A stretch of 64,000 nt of DNA from Trinickia soli (lineage in GTDB: Bacteria > Pseudomonadota > Gammaproteobacteria > Burkholderiales > Burkholderiaceae), in contig NZ_PNYB01000018.1 of NCBI RefSeq assembly GCF_002879855.1, forward strand, positions 62,001-126,000, written 5' to 3'. This document shows, piece after piece, positions 1 to 8,015 of the stretch; the stretch's first letter is position 1, and each line of letters starts with the position of its first letter. The notes beneath the pieces were generated by a model, which had not been told where the DNA came from, made no database searches, and saw only the letters and a list, made by a program, of their open reading frames with translations. A program made the position numbers and the translations under genes.

Positions 1-680
1 ACGACGTTCACGTTCGACGCTTCGATATACCCCTGCTGGAGCGTGCCTGCGCCGTTCATGCCGGGCGTCGACACATTCGGTGCGCCCGACGACGTCGTTT
101 CCGCCAGCAGGTTTTCGCCCTTCGATTCGAGACCGGCCGGATTCACGAACGTGGCCAGTTGGACCGTGCCGATCGTCTGGTTGTTGGTCGAATTGGGCAC
201 CGTGATGCTGACCGTGCCGTCGCTGCCGACCGTAAACGACGTCGCGTTTTGCGGAATCGTGATCTGCGGCATGATCGGGTAGCCGCTCGAGGTCACGAGC
301 TGGCCTTGCGCGTTCGTTTGGAACGAGCCGTCGCGCGTGTAGGCCGTCGAACCGTCGGGCATCTGCACCTGGAAGAAGCCGTTGCCGTTGATGGCGATGT
401 CCTTCGAGTTGCCCGTCTGCTGCAGGTTGCCTTGCGTGTACAGACGCTCGGTCGCCACTTGCTGCACACCCGTGCCGACTTGCAGGCCGGAGGGCAGCTC
501 CGTTTGCTGCGTCGAGTTCGCACCCGGTTGGCGCAACGTTTGGTAGACCAGATCCTGGAACACCGCGCGCGAGCCCTTGAAACCGGTGGTGCTCACGTTG
601 GCGAGGTTGTTCGAAATCGTGTCCATCTGCGACTGCTGCGCGTTCATGCCGGTAGCGGCGATGTAGAGCGAGCGGTTCAT
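1..680 (-). CDS. flgG: Flagellar distal rod protein FlgG (3' end outside window)
   Basis: FlgG builds the distal rod of the flagellar basal body, between the proximal rod and the hook. The visible N-terminus ([16 protein letters not shown], then [18 protein letters not shown]) is the typical flagellar rod/hook N-terminal motif. The middle part, with [15 protein letters not shown] and YTRDGSF, is the core shared by FlgE, FlgF and FlgG. About 226 residues are visible, where the family usually has about 260, so roughly the last 35 residues lie left of the window. The ATG at 680 is 60 bases downstream of the flgF stop, and the gene reads as the last visible member of the flgBCDEFG operon. Confidence 0.97.
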   Translation of the reverse strand, partial: MNRSLYIAATGMNAQQSQMDTISNNLANVSTTGFKGSRAVFQDLVYQTLRQPGANSTQQTELPSGLQVGTGVQQVATERLYTQGNLQQTGNSKDIAINGNGFFQVQMPDGSTAYTRDGSFQTNAQGQLVTSSGYPIMPQITIPQNATSFTVGSDGTVSITVPNSTNNQTIGTVQLATFVNPAGLESKGENLLAETTSSGAPNVSTPGMNGAGTLQQGYIEASNVNV

Positions 681-740
681 CGTCAATCTCCTGGTTAATG
701 CAATCCGGTTCTGGCGGTTCTTCGTGCTGCGCAGAACCGG

Positions 741-1499
741 TTAAGTGAACGACAGCAATTGATTGGCCGTCTGGTCGTTCTGGTCGGCCGTCTGCAGCAA
801 CTTCGTTTGCAACTGGAACTGACGCGCGTTCGAGATCATCGAGACCATCGCCGCCACGGTGTTCACGTTGCTGCCTTCGAGTGCGCCTTGCTGCACGGTC
901 ACTGTCGGGTCGACGTCGGCCGGCTGGCCATCGCTCGTTCGAAACAGGCCGTCATCGCCGCGCGTCATCGTGGCCGCGTCGGGGTTGACGAGCTTGAGCT
1001 GATCGAGCACGACGATCTGCGAAGGCGAATCGCCCGCGCCAAGCGCCGAAACCGTCCCGTCCTTGCCGATCGTCACGTTGGCGCCGGGCGGAATCGAAAT
1101 CGGACCGCCCGTGCCGAGCACCGGCTGATTCGTAGCCGTCACGAGCTGGCCGTTTTCATCGGTGTGCAGGTTGCCGGCGCGCGTGTAGGCCTCGTTGCCG
1201 TCCGCCGTCTGCACGGCGAGCCAGCCCGGACCTGTGATCGCGACGTCGAGCGGGTTGCCCGTCTGCGAGATCGGGCCCGACGCGAAGTCGGCTCCCGGCG
1301 TCGCCGACAGCACGAAGGTACGCGTCGTCTCGTTGTTGACGGTGGTGCCGTCGCCGAAACTCATCGGCACGTTGCGGAAGTTCGCAAGTTCCGCACGAAA
1401 ACCCGTCGTCGAGGTATTCGCCAGGTTGTTGGCGACGACGGCCTGCTGTTCGAGCGCCTGCGAGGCGCCCGTCATCGCGGTGTAAATCAGTCGGTCCAT
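741..1499 (-). CDS. flgF: Flagellar proximal rod protein FlgF
   Basis: FlgF is a proximal rod subunit, exported by the flagellar type III system. The protein has 252 residues, the usual size. It begins MDRLIYTAMTGASQALEQQ, has the NNLANTSTTGFRAEL rod signature near residue 25, the core ITGPGWLAVQTADGNEAYTR, and ends with the family's C-terminal coiled segment (ALEGSNVNTVAAMVSMI). It lies between flgE and flgG in the usual order, 37 bases downstream of the flgE stop. The assignment as FlgF rather than FlgG rests on length, the MDR start and order. Confidence 0.97.
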   Translation of the reverse strand: MDRLIYTAMTGASQALEQQAVVANNLANTSTTGFRAELANFRNVPMSFGDGTTVNNETTRTFVLSATPGADFASGPISQTGNPLDVAITGPGWLAVQTADGNEAYTRAGNLHTDENGQLVTATNQPVLGTGGPISIPPGANVTIGKDGTVSALGAGDSPSQIVVLDQLKLVNPDAATMTRGDDGLFRTSDGQPADVDPTVTVQQGALEGSNVNTVAAMVSMISNARQFQLQTKLLQTADQNDQTANQLLSFT

Positions 1500-1536
1500 G
1501 GCTCGCCTTCTGTTGCTCTACCGGTGTGCGCTGCGC

Positions 1537-2775
1537 TTACAGGCTGATCAGAGCCTGATCGACGGCCTGTTGCGTCTTGATCGTCTGCGCGTTCGCCTGG
1601 TAGTTGCGCTGCGCCGTGATCAGATCGACGAGCTGGCTCGTCAGGTCGACGTTCGAGTTTTCCACCGCGCCGCCCGTCAGCGTGCCGTGGTTCGTGCTGC
1701 CCGGCGCCGAGATCTGGGGCACGCCCGATGCCGCGGTTTCGCCGAATTCGTTGTTGCCGAGGTTCTGCAGGCCGTTCGGATCGTTGAAGTTCGCGAGCAC
1801 GATCTGGCCGAGCGCTTGCGTGCGGCCGTTCGAGTACGTACCCGAGATCGTGCCGTCCGCGCCGATCGAGAAGTTCGTCAGCTCGCCCGTGGCAAAACCG
1901 TCTTGCGACAGGTTCGTCACACCGTCCTTGCCGCCGTACTGCGTGGAGCCGGTGAGGTTCAGCGTCAGCGGTTGCGGCGTGGTGCTGCCGTCCGTGGTGG
2001 GAATCGTGAAGTTCAGCAGGCCCGTGCTGGGGCTCGTCGCCGGGGCCGTCGCCGTTGTCGACGTCAACGTGCCGGCCGAGCTGAAGCCGACCGAGCCCAC
2101 CTTGCTGATCGTGCCCGATGCGGGGCCGGAATAGACGTCCCACGCATTCGCGGCCGTCTTCACGAAGTACATGTTGACCTGTTGCGAGCCGCCGAGCGAG
2201 TCGTAGGCCTGGATCGAGGTCGAGTAGTTGTACGTCGACGAGTTCGTCGCCGAGAACGGCGTGACGGTCGGCACCGTGTCCTGCGAATTCAGGTTCAACT
2301 GCGCGGTGATGCTCTGCGTCGCGATCGGTGCGATGTTCGTCGTCGGCACCTGGATCGGCACCGTCTGAGCCGAGTTGATGACGCCGTTCGCGTTTGCGCC
2401 GTAGCCCATCAGCTGCAGGCCCTGCGAGTTCGTGATGTAACCGTTCTTATCGAGCTGGAACACGCCGTTGCGCGAATAGGTCAGCGCACCGTTGTTCGAC
2501 ATCTGATAGAAGCCCGTGCCGTTGATCGCGACGTTCAGCGCCTGGCCCGTCGTCTTGAACGTGCCTTGCGTAAAGTCTTGCTGCACGCCCGAGAGCTGCG
2601 TGCCGATACCGATCTGGTTGTTGACCGACGTTGCGATCGTGTTCGCGTACAGATCGGCGAACTCGGCCGTGCTTTGCTTGAAGCCGATCGTGTTGGCGTT
2701 GGCGATGTTGTTGCCGATGACGTCGAGGTCGTTCGACGACGCGGACAAGCCGCTCAAGCCTTGTTGGTAGCCCAT
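1537..2775 (-). CDS. flgE: Flagellar hook protein FlgE
   Basis: FlgE polymerises into the hook, the universal joint between rod and filament. The 412-residue protein starts MGYQQGLSGLSASSNDLDVI and has the hook/rod motif NNIANANTIGFKQSTAEF. The core VAINGTGFYQMSNNG is followed by a Ser/Thr-rich middle domain of roughly residues 150-310 that forms the outer hook surface. The end (ENSNVDLTSQLVDLITAQRNYQANAQTI) is the conserved C-terminal helix that packs with the N-terminus in the tube. It sits directly after flgD, the hook cap gene, with 35 bases between stop and start. Confidence 0.98.
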   Translation of the reverse strand: MGYQQGLSGLSASSNDLDVIGNNIANANTIGFKQSTAEFADLYANTIATSVNNQIGIGTQLSGVQQDFTQGTFKTTGQALNVAINGTGFYQMSNNGALTYSRNGVFQLDKNGYITNSQGLQLMGYGANANGVINSAQTVPIQVPTTNIAPIATQSITAQLNLNSQDTVPTVTPFSATNSSTYNYSTSIQAYDSLGGSQQVNMYFVKTAANAWDVYSGPASGTISKVGSVGFSSAGTLTSTTATAPATSPSTGLLNFTIPTTDGSTTPQPLTLNLTGSTQYGGKDGVTNLSQDGFATGELTNFSIGADGTISGTYSNGRTQALGQIVLANFNDPNGLQNLGNNEFGETAASGVPQISAPGSTNHGTLTGGAVENSNVDLTSQLVDLITAQRNYQANAQTIKTQQAVDQALISL

Positions 2776-2810
2776 TTAGCGGTCTCCCTTCGGATAAATT
2801 CGTTGGTTCG

Positions 2811-3521
2811 TTACAGGATGGCGACGACTTGGGTCGAATCGACCGTCGAGCCGTTGCTGAGCAGGAGCCCCGTGCTGCCGTCGATTTGCCGGACGACGCT
2901 TTGCACTTGGGCGCCCGAGAGCGTCGTCTGAGCCGACGTCGCGCCGGAGCTGTCCGTGCCGGATGCGACGATCGAATACGTGCCGTTGGGCAGCGTATTG
3001 CCCGACGAGTCGACCGGTGTCCATGAAACGGGGATCGTGCCGGCCTGCTGCGCGCCGAGATCGAGCGTGTTGACCACCTGGCCCGACGAGTTCTTGACCG
3101 TCACGGTGACGTCCGACATGTTCGAGGCGAGCGTGACGCCGAAGCCCGACGAGGCGCCGCTGACGACGCTCGTGGTCGAACCCGGAACGAGCACGTTCTG
3201 GCCGATCAGCAGCGACGCTTGCGCGTTCTGGCCAGCCGAGAGTTGCGAGGCCAGCGAGGTCAGCGTCGTGTTCAACTGGCTGATACCCGTCACCGTATTG
3301 ATCTGGGCCAGCTGCGAAGTCATTTGCGAGCTGTCCATCGGATTGGTCGGGTCTTGGTTCTGAAGCTGCGTCGTGAGCAGTCTCAGAAAAGTCGTTTGCA
3401 TGTCGGTGGGCGAATTGCCCGTGCTCGCCGCGGCGCTGCCCGACGACGTGCCGTTGATCGTATCGAGCAGGTTTTGCGAAACGGTGCCGCCGCTCGCGAT
3501 GGTCGTATTGGATGACGTCAC
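2811..3521 (-). CDS. flgD: Hook cap / hook assembly protein FlgD
   Basis: FlgD forms the temporary cap under which FlgE subunits are added. The protein has 236 residues. The N-terminal third carries the FlgD signature (QTTFLRLLTTQLQNQDPTNPMD at about residues 43-64), and the C-terminal part has the beta-rich FlgD Ig-like/tudor region (GTIPVSWTPVDSSGNTLPNG). It lies in the order flgB-C-D-E, 11 bases downstream of the flgC stop. Confidence 0.97.
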   Translation of the reverse strand: MTSSNTTIASGGTVSQNLLDTINGTSSGSAAASTGNSPTDMQTTFLRLLTTQLQNQDPTNPMDSSQMTSQLAQINTVTGISQLNTTLTSLASQLSAGQNAQASLLIGQNVLVPGSTTSVVSGASSGFGVTLASNMSDVTVTVKNSSGQVVNTLDLGAQQAGTIPVSWTPVDSSGNTLPNGTYSIVASGTDSSGATSAQTTLSGAQVQSVVRQIDGSTGLLLSNGSTVDSTQVVAIL

Positions 3522-3532
3522 TAAAACTCTCC

Positions 3533-3955
3533 TCAGGTGCCGATCGTCAAAGTCTTCAGCATCAGGTTCTTGGCGGTGTTCAACGTCTCGACGTTGGCCT
3601 GATACGAGCGCGAGGCCGAGATCATGTTCACCATTTCCTGCACCGGATCGACGTTCGGCATCTTGACGTAACCGTTCGAGTCCGCAGCCGGGTTGGTCGG
3701 GTCGTAGGTGGTCTTCATCGGCGTGGGGTCGTCGATGACGTTCGACACTTGCACGCCGCCCACCTGCTGGCCGCTTGCCGTGTGTGCGCCGCCGATCGGC
3801 TTGACCGCGAACACGACTTGCTTGGCGCGGTACGGCTGACCGTCCGGGCCCGTCGTGCTGTCGGCGTTCGCGAGATTCGACGCGGTGACGTTGAGCCGTT
3901 CGGATTCGGCCGACAGCGCTGATCCCGCAACGGTGAAGATGTTCATCAATGCCAT
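3533..3955 (-). CDS. flgC: Flagellar proximal rod protein FlgC
   Basis: FlgC is a proximal rod subunit. It has 140 residues, matching the family. The N-terminus [34 protein letters not shown] has the rod motif, and the C-terminus ([29 protein letters not shown]) is the typical FlgC terminal helix. The gene begins 84 bases downstream of the flgB stop and is followed by flgD after 11 bases. Confidence 0.97.
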   Translation of the reverse strand: MALMNIFTVAGSALSAESERLNVTASNLANADSTTGPDGQPYRAKQVVFAVKPIGGAHTASGQQVGGVQVSNVIDDPTPMKTTYDPTNPAADSNGYVKMPNVDPVQEMVNMISASRSYQANVETLNTAKNLMLKTLTIGT

Positions 3956-4039
3956 GGCTTGAGTGCCTCTTTCGATGGACGCTTAAACAATGCTCGAGGT
4001 GTGCTTTGCAAATTCGTAACCGGGGCGCAACGCGTGCGC

Positions 4040-4534
4040 TTAACCGCCCGACGTGATGGCGGCAAGCATTTGCTTCATCTGCTGCGTCATCACGGTCATG
4101 CCTGATTCGTAATGCAGCGTGTTGTCGGCAAATTGAACGCGCTCGGCGTCGAGATCGACGGTGTTGCCGTCAAGCGCCGGTTGCGTCGGCACCCGGTAGG
4201 CCAGCGTGCCGTAGTCCTGCGTCTGACCGCCGGTCGGAATGAGGGACGCTTTGCCCGTCATATGACCGGCTTCGGTCGAGGCCATCGTCATGCCGCCCGT
4301 CACGCCGGCCGGCTGGGCCATGGCGAGCTGCGCCGTGCCCGAGCTTGCCGTGGCGCTCGTTGCGCCGGTGCGCTTGAGCGCGCCCGCCAGCGACGACGAG
4401 AAGTCGACGTCGCGCGCCTTATAGCCGGGCGTGTCGGCGTTGGCGATGTTCGACGACAGCAGTTCCTGCCGATAGGCGCGTACATCGAGCGCTTCACGGC
4501 CGAAGGCGAATTCACCATCGAGTTTGTCCAGCAT
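4040..4534 (-). CDS. flgB: Flagellar proximal rod protein FlgB
   Basis: FlgB is the rod subunit nearest the MS ring and export gate. The protein begins MLDKLDGEFAFGREALDVRA, followed by SSNIANADTPGYKARDVDF, the rod motif. The end (FADNTLHYESGMTVMTQQMKQMLAAI) fits the FlgB C-terminal helix. The start at 4534 was chosen because GGAG lies a suitable distance upstream and because family members begin MLDKL. An upstream in-frame start at 4603 would add 23 unrelated residues. Length is 164 residues. It is the first gene of the leftward flg operon and is divergent from flgA. Confidence 0.95.
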   Translation of the reverse strand: MLDKLDGEFAFGREALDVRAYRQELLSSNIANADTPGYKARDVDFSSSLAGALKRTGATSATASSGTAQLAMAQPAGVTGGMTMASTEAGHMTGKASLIPTGGQTQDYGTLAYRVPTQPALDGNTVDLDAERVQFADNTLHYESGMTVMTQQMKQMLAAITSGG

Positions 4535-4724
4535 CGGTGTTTCTCCGTACCCAAGCGTAGGCCGCTTGTTGCCGCTTCTTGGCGTCACCCTGGTTCGGGA
4601 CAAGGTGGGCCGCGAAGGCTTTTTTGCATGAGGTGCATCTTAGGGGCGCAGGACAAGAGCCAATCGGACGAATAACCGGGGAAGGCGCCCTCTATTCAAC
4701 GTTTGCGCCCCACGCGCGAGCCCT

Positions 4725-4754
4725 AGAATTCGTTTCGTCGTCAGAATTCGTCTC
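4725..4754. repeat. Direct repeat just upstream of flgA
   Basis: AGAATTCGTTTC (4725-4736) is repeated as AGAATTCGTCTC (4743-4754), one mismatch, with an 18-base period, ending 14 bases before the flgA ATG. The position in the divergent flgB/flgA intergenic region suggests a possible regulator site, but the sequence matches no known box that I can name. It could also be chance. Confidence 0.4.
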
Positions 4755-4768
4755 AATGGAGAAAACCG

Positions 4769-6157
4769 ATGTCCGTGTCCGCCGCTTCCGATCCCGCGCG
4801 CCGCTCCGGCAGGCGTGCCCTCGGCCGGCGGTCTATGCGCCTGGCGGGTTTGTCGCGCCTGATCGCCACGGCTGGCGGTGTGTTGGCGGCCGCACTGCTC
4901 CTGCCGGCCGGCGCGGCGCACGCGCAAACCGCGGGCACGAACGGACGGATTTATATTCCGGGTCCGGGCGAGGCCCGCCCCGCCCAGCAAAGCGGCACGG
5001 TTTCGATTCCGGGCACTGGCGAGCCACAGGCCAGCCAGCAAAGCGCAATGATCTCGATTCCGGGACCCGGCGAGAGGCGCGCCACGGATTCCACCCCAAG
5101 CGGCGCCGCGGCCAACGGCATGATCGTCATCCCCGGCCCGGGCGAGGCCCGCGCCAACGCACCGGCTGCAGCGCTGGCCAATACCGTGGCGGTGCAGCGC
5201 CCCATGGCCAGCGGTACGACCAGCGTCGGCGCAACTGCCGGCAGGTCGATCCCCGTCATCGTGACCGCACCGCAGCGCGCCGCCCGTGCGGTCCAGCCCG
5301 TTGCCGTCGAGCAGCCGGCGAACATGGCTTTCGCGCCCGCTGCGGCGGTTGCGCAGACCGGCACGGCAGTGCAAGCGCCGGTCAGCCCGGCTGCCCCGGC
5401 CAGGGTCGCGCCCCGCGTGGTAGCGCAGGCGGCCGCGGCAACGCCTGCTCCGGCGGCTCCGGCCACTTCGGCCGCTTCGGCGATGACGCCTGCGCCTACG
5501 GCTGCGGCAACCCCGACGACGAACGCGCCGGCCGGCCAGGAAGACGGCGAAACGATTCGCCGCGCGGCGCTCGCTTTTCTGCAACAACAGACGGTCGGAT
5601 TGCCGGGCAAGATCGGCATCAAGGTCATGCGGACGTTCCCGCGCGGCCTGGCCGCTTGCACGACGCTCGAACCGTTCATGCCGACGGGTGCACGGCTCTG
5701 GGGCCGCACCACGGTGGGCGTGCGCTGCGCCGGCGCGAAGCCGTGGACGCTCTACCTCCAAGCGCAAATCTCGATCGAAGCGACCTACTACCTGGCCGCG
5801 CATCAAATCGAGTCCGGTGCGATGGTGACGGCAGAAGATTTGCTCGCCCGCGACGGCGACTTGTCGAACCTGCCGCGCGCAATCATTACCGACCCGTCGC
5901 AGGCGGTCGGCTCGACGGCGCTCGTGCGCATCAACGCCGGTATGCCGTTGCGTCAGGATCTGCTCAAGAGCGCGAGCGCCGTGACGATCGGCCAAACCGT
6001 ACGCGTGGTTGCACAGGGCCAAGGCTTCTCGATTTCGTCCGAGGGCAGCGTGATGAACAATGCCTCGCCGGGGCAGCAGGTGCGGGTCAGGATGGCAGGG
6101 GGTCAGATCATTTCCGGCATCGTCAAAGACGGCTCGACGGTGCAGGTGGAGATGTGA
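4769..6157 (+). CDS. flgA: P-ring assembly chaperone FlgA, enlarged form with N-terminal repeats
   Basis: FlgA is the periplasmic chaperone for assembly of the P ring (FlgI). The C-terminal part, about residues 310-462, is a standard SAF/FlgA domain (AHQIESGAMVTAEDLL, SQAVGSTALVRINAGMPLRQDLL, ending GIVKDGSTVQVEM). The ATG has GGAGAAAACCG in front of it. Residues 1-52 form a twin-Arg-free signal peptide with a hydrophobic core and an AHA cleavage site. Family members are usually about 220-240 residues. This one has 462, because residues 53-250 hold four IPGxGE repeats (at 63, 80, 97, 121) and then an Ala/Pro-rich linker. The function of the repeats is unknown. Confidence 0.93.
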   Translation: MSVSAASDPARRSGRRALGRRSMRLAGLSRLIATAGGVLAAALLLPAGAAHAQTAGTNGRIYIPGPGEARPAQQSGTVSIPGTGEPQASQQSAMISIPGPGERRATDSTPSGAAANGMIVIPGPGEARANAPAAALANTVAVQRPMASGTTSVGATAGRSIPVIVTAPQRAARAVQPVAVEQPANMAFAPAAAVAQTGTAVQAPVSPAAPARVAPRVVAQAAAATPAPAAPATSAASAMTPAPTAAATPTTNAPAGQEDGETIRRAALAFLQQQTVGLPGKIGIKVMRTFPRGLAACTTLEPFMPTGARLWGRTTVGVRCAGAKPWTLYLQAQISIEATYYLAAHQIESGAMVTAEDLLARDGDLSNLPRAIITDPSQAVGSTALVRINAGMPLRQDLLKSASAVTIGQTVRVVAQGQGFSISSEGSVMNNASPGQQVRVRMAGGQIISGIVKDGSTVQVEM

Positions 6158-6258
6158 TGGTCTGAGGGAATTGCTTCGAAAAGCAGGCACATAGGAGCGC
6201 CGAGCGATTCGTCGCCGGATCGACGGAAGCGGTCTGCCGGTAATTTTCCCGATTGCGC

Positions 6259-6285
6259 TAAAGTTTCGATGGGTGTCGCCGTTAT
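6259..6285 (+). promoter_or_regulatory. Sigma-28 (FliA) promoter of flgM
   Basis: TAAAGTTT (6259-6266), then 11 bases, then GCCGTTAT (6278-6285). The -35 element is a perfect match to the FliA consensus and the -10 matches GCCGATAA in 5-6 positions with exact spacing. It lies 35 bases before the flgM GTG start and rules out any start at 6269, which is inside the promoter. Confidence 0.85.
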
Positions 6286-6319
6286 CACACTCAGATCGAA
6301 ATCGTTCGGGAAAGCTATC

Positions 6320-6664
6320 GTGAAAGTCGATTCCACCTCTAGTTCGAGCCTGACTTCGCCCAAGGGCGACGTGCAGGGTACCCGTGCCGGCAGCCAGGCC
6401 GCGGCGAGCGCCGCGCCTGCGGGCGGCAGCACTGCGCCGGCCCAGAGCGCCGCTCCGGGCGACGCCAGCGTCAGCCTGTCGGGGCTGTCGTCGCAACTTC
6501 GTTCGCTCGCTGCGTCGGGCGAAGCCGACATCGACGTCGCGCACGTCGAGTCGATCAAGCAAGCCATTGCCGACGGCACGTTGAAGATGGATGCGGGCAA
6601 GATCGCGGACGGCATTCTGGCCACGGCCCGCGAGCTGTTGAAGAACCCGTCGACGGGCGGTTGA
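6320..6664 (+). CDS. flgM: Anti-sigma-28 factor FlgM
   Basis: FlgM binds FliA and blocks late flagellar transcription until it is secreted through the finished hook. The GTG at 6320 is preferred: GGGAAAGC precedes it, the sigma-28 promoter ends at 6285, and Burkholderiales FlgM proteins begin with a VKVDST-type N-terminus. The product has 114 residues. The N-terminal half is Ser/Ala-rich and likely disordered. The C-terminal half (VSLSGLSSQLRSLAASGEADIDVAHVESIKQAIADG, then ILATARELLKNP) has the helices that contact sigma-28. flgN follows 81 bases later. Confidence 0.93.
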   Translation: MKVDSTSSSSLTSPKGDVQGTRAGSQAAASAAPAGGSTAPAQSAAPGDASVSLSGLSSQLRSLAASGEADIDVAHVESIKQAIADGTLKMDAGKIADGILATARELLKNPSTGG

Positions 6665-6745
6665 GGCGGCGGACATGTCGTCACGCTCGTTCCGTCGGCT
6701 GGATTTTGAGCGCGTGCATGCGCGCACTTGATTTTGGCGGATGAG

Positions 6746-7186
6746 ATGAGAGACGCCCTGTTTGCCACTGTGACCGAAGAACACGCGACGCTCGAAGCGT
6801 TCGCGTCCTTGCTCGCCTACGAGGAAAAAGCGCTCGCGGCCGTGTCGCCGCTCGAGACGCTGCCCGGCATCATCGAGAAGAAGAACGAGCTGACGGAAAA
6901 ACTCGCTTCGCTCGAAAAAACCCGCGACGACCAGCTTCGCCAGATGGGCCTGCCCGCCGGTTGGAAGGGCATGGAGCTCGCCATCGCCGACGACGCGCGG
7001 CTGGCCAAGCAATGGAAGCTCTTGCAAGCCGTCGTGGAACGCGCGCGCCGCGCCAACGCCACGAATGGCCTCATGATCCGGGTTCGGATGAATTACAACC
7101 AAAGCGCGCTCGCGATCCTGCGCGGCACCACCGCGCGCCATGCGGCCACCGTGTACGGCCCGGATGGGCGGATGGCGGCGGTTTGA
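6746..7186 (+). CDS. flgN: Flagellar export chaperone FlgN
   Basis: FlgN is the cytoplasmic chaperone of the hook-filament junction proteins FlgK and FlgL. The 146-residue product is all-helical and charged (EEHATLEAFASLLAYEEKAL, IIEKKNELTEKLASLEKTRD) and ends with the NYNQSALAILRG-type segment of this family. The ATG at 6746 has GGCGGATGAG in front. A TTG at 6728 has no ribosome-binding site. The order flgA-flgM-flgN is standard. Confidence 0.9.
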   Translation: MRDALFATVTEEHATLEAFASLLAYEEKALAAVSPLETLPGIIEKKNELTEKLASLEKTRDDQLRQMGLPAGWKGMELAIADDARLAKQWKLLQAVVERARRANATNGLMIRVRMNYNQSALAILRGTTARHAATVYGPDGRMAAV

Positions 7187-7299
7187 GGCGTTGCGGGTTC
7201 TTTAGCCCGCATTCGGCTCGTCCAAAGCTCAATTTCAGCATTAGCACGCCCTCCATCGGCAGATAGCTCAAAAGCTCGCACAACAAACCGGCTTTCCAG

Positions 7300-7324
7300 A
7301 AGCAGTACTGCTTTGTGGTACCAT
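7300..7324. promoter_or_regulatory. Palindromes in the hicAB promoter region
   Basis: Two perfect palindromes lie just upstream of hicA: AAGCAGTACTGCTT (7300-7313) and TGGTACCA (7316-7323). HicB antitoxins with a ribbon-helix-helix domain bind palindromes in their own promoter, so these are candidate operators. This is an inference from position and symmetry only. Confidence 0.45.
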
Positions 7325-7330
7325 ACCGGC

Positions 7331-7585
7331 ATGAAGCGAGCCAACGCCAAGACCCTCGATCTGATCTTTGCCCGCCCTGTTTCGGCCAACGTCCGATGGA
7401 AAGACATCGAGGCGCTGTTCATCGAACTCGGCGGGAAAATTACGCAGCGAGAGGGGTCGCGAGTGGCGGTTGTCCTATTTGGGCAGGTGCAGGTTTATCA
7501 TCGCCCACATCCGCAGCCGACCACCGACAAAGGCGCCGTAGCCAGCATCCGCAAGTGGCTCGAGTCCAATGGGGTGAAGCCATGA
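7331..7585 (+). CDS. hicA: HicA-type mRNA interferase toxin
   Basis: The 84-residue protein matches the HicA toxin family, double-stranded-RNA-binding-fold nucleases that cut mRNA when not bound by HicB. The segments VRWKDIEALFIELGGKITQREGSRV and the histidine-containing VYHRPHPQ, followed by the basic C-terminus SIRKWLESNGV, are family hallmarks; the His near residue 57 is the expected catalytic residue. The ATG at 7331 was chosen over an upstream TTG at 7313 that overlaps the palindromic region. The stop overlaps the hicB start (ATGA), so the two are translationally coupled. Confidence 0.88.
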   Translation: MKRANAKTLDLIFARPVSANVRWKDIEALFIELGGKITQREGSRVAVVLFGQVQVYHRPHPQPTTDKGAVASIRKWLESNGVKP

Positions 7586-7914
7586 ATCTCTTGACCATCG
7601 GCAATCAACGAGCAGTCGTCACTTATGATCCCGATACGGATATGTTGAGGGGTGAATTCATCGGCCTCAACGGCGGTGCCGACTTCTACGCCAACGACAT
7701 TGCGTCGCTCAAGGCCGAAGGGGCCAAATCGTTAGCTGCGTTTCTCGAAGTCTGCGAAGAAAACGGTATTGAACCGTACCGTCATTTCTCGGGGCGCTTC
7801 AACGCGCGCATCGATCCGCAACTGCACGCGCGTGCCGTGGAAGCGGCCGCGGCCGAAGGGATCAGCCTCAACCAGTTCATCGAGCGGGCGATCGAGCACG
7901 AAGTCAGGGCGTAG
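7582..7914 (+). CDS. hicB: HicB-type antitoxin
   Basis: The 110-residue protein has the HicB layout. The N-terminal partial RNase-H-like fold reads GNQRAVVTYDPDTDMLRGEF. The C-terminal ribbon-helix-helix DNA-binding segment reads ARIDPQLHARAVEAAAAEG, then SLNQFIERAIEHEV. It neutralises HicA and probably represses the pair through the palindromes at 7300-7324. The start at 7582 overlaps the hicA stop by four bases. The pair is inserted between flagellar gene blocks and has no visible mobile-element remnants. Confidence 0.88.
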   Translation: MNLLTIGNQRAVVTYDPDTDMLRGEFIGLNGGADFYANDIASLKAEGAKSLAAFLEVCEENGIEPYRHFSGRFNARIDPQLHARAVEAAAAEGISLNQFIERAIEHEVRA

Positions 7915-7993
7915 CGGCGGGTCTGGCGAAAGCGCCCGGGAACGATCCGCAGCGCGGGTATCCGCACGACGGACTCGCTGCCCCACTCGCGTC

Positions 7994-8015
7994 AGCACGG
8001 ATTCGAACCCGTGCT
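7994..8015 (-). terminator. Stem-loop directly after the hydrolase gene
   Basis: AGCACGG (7994-8000) pairs with CCGTGCT (8009-8015) around an 8-base loop, starting exactly at the stop of the minus-strand gene. There is no T run on either side, so intrinsic termination is uncertain. The loop resembles a tRNA T-arm sequence (GGTTCGAATCC on the minus strand), but no tRNA can be folded around it. Confidence 0.35.

Noticed and set aside
4640-7141. Very long open frame on the minus strand across flgA, flgM and flgN
   Set aside because: It is an antisense shadow: Arg/His/Gly-rich with no domain, caused by high GC at third positions of the true plus-strand genes.
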